Source of the DNA: Holosporales bacterium
GTDB taxonomy: Bacteria; Pseudomonadota; Alphaproteobacteria; Caedimonadales; UBA9215
DNA: 6,375 nucleotides
Direction of reading: 5' to 3'
Assembly (NCBI GenBank): GCA_003503995.1
Contig: DOCA01000036.1
Coordinates: forward strand, 1 to 6,375
The position numbers were made by a program, and so were the translations under genes. Positions within the stretch are counted from its first letter, which is position 1. The number at the start of each line of letters is the position of its first letter. Under the pieces are notes generated by a model, which saw nothing but the letters and a program-made list of their open reading frames with translations, did no database searches and was not told the origin of the DNA. Below, piece by piece: positions 6,308 through 6,375 of this stretch.

Positions 6308-6375
6308 TTATGAACCCCAGAAGTAGTTGTAAGCACTCTTAGCATAGTCTACACAAGTAGAAGCTGTTGAAACTG
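6308..6375 (-). CDS. C-terminal end of a convergent gene, product unknown
   Basis: On the minus strand a frame open to the window edge encodes the 21 residues VSTASTCVDYAKSAYNYFWGS followed by TAA (plus-strand TTA at 6308-6310). The other two minus-strand frames hit stops within this stretch. Its stop sits just inside the bidirectional terminator, at the distance expected for a real gene end, which is the main support. The peptide is rich in Ser, Ala and aromatic residues and shows no recognisable domain, so the product cannot be named. Confidence 0.55.
   Translation of the reverse strand, partial: VSTASTCVDYAKSAYNYFWGS

Overview
The window looks like a stretch of an alphaproteobacterial chromosome of moderate to low GC. 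The three pyruvate dehydrogenase (PDH) proteins are clearly of the alphaproteobacterial type. E1 is split into alpha and beta chains, and E2 has a single lipoyl domain followed by an Ala/Pro linker. E1 beta lacks the N-terminal lipoyl domain found in many free-living alphaproteobacteria such as rhizobia. That absence, the base composition and a decayed intergenic repeat lean towards a divergent or host-associated lineage (Holosporales-like is one possibility). This placement is inference only.

Positions 2-3518 hold pdhA-pdhB-pdhC, all on the plus strand. pdhA is cut by the left edge: its reading frame runs open to the first bases, and its first visible residues are already conserved E1 alpha sequence. 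pdhB follows after 21 nt. pdhC follows after a 100-nt gap that carries an imperfect direct repeat and a possible promoter. Together they encode E1 and E2 of the complex that converts pyruvate to acetyl-CoA. The E3 gene (lpd) is not in the window.

Positions 3522-4433, only 3 nt after pdhC, encode a methyltransferase-fold protein with an N-terminal Sec-type signal peptide and a glycine-poor SAM-binding motif. This is the least explained gene here.

After a 105-nt (to 4538) or 147-nt (to 4580) promoter-bearing gap, positions 4581-6203 encode a soluble chemoreceptor. Its order is globin sensor, methyl-accepting signalling domain, PilZ domain. It probably reads oxygen through haem and cyclic di-GMP through PilZ, and signals to a CheA/CheW array.

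A strong bidirectional terminator (6259-6288) separates this gene from the C-terminal end of a convergent minus-strand gene that enters from the right edge (6308-6375).

No RNA genes, insertion sequences or CRISPR arrays were seen, and no gene-free stretch exceeds about 150 nt.
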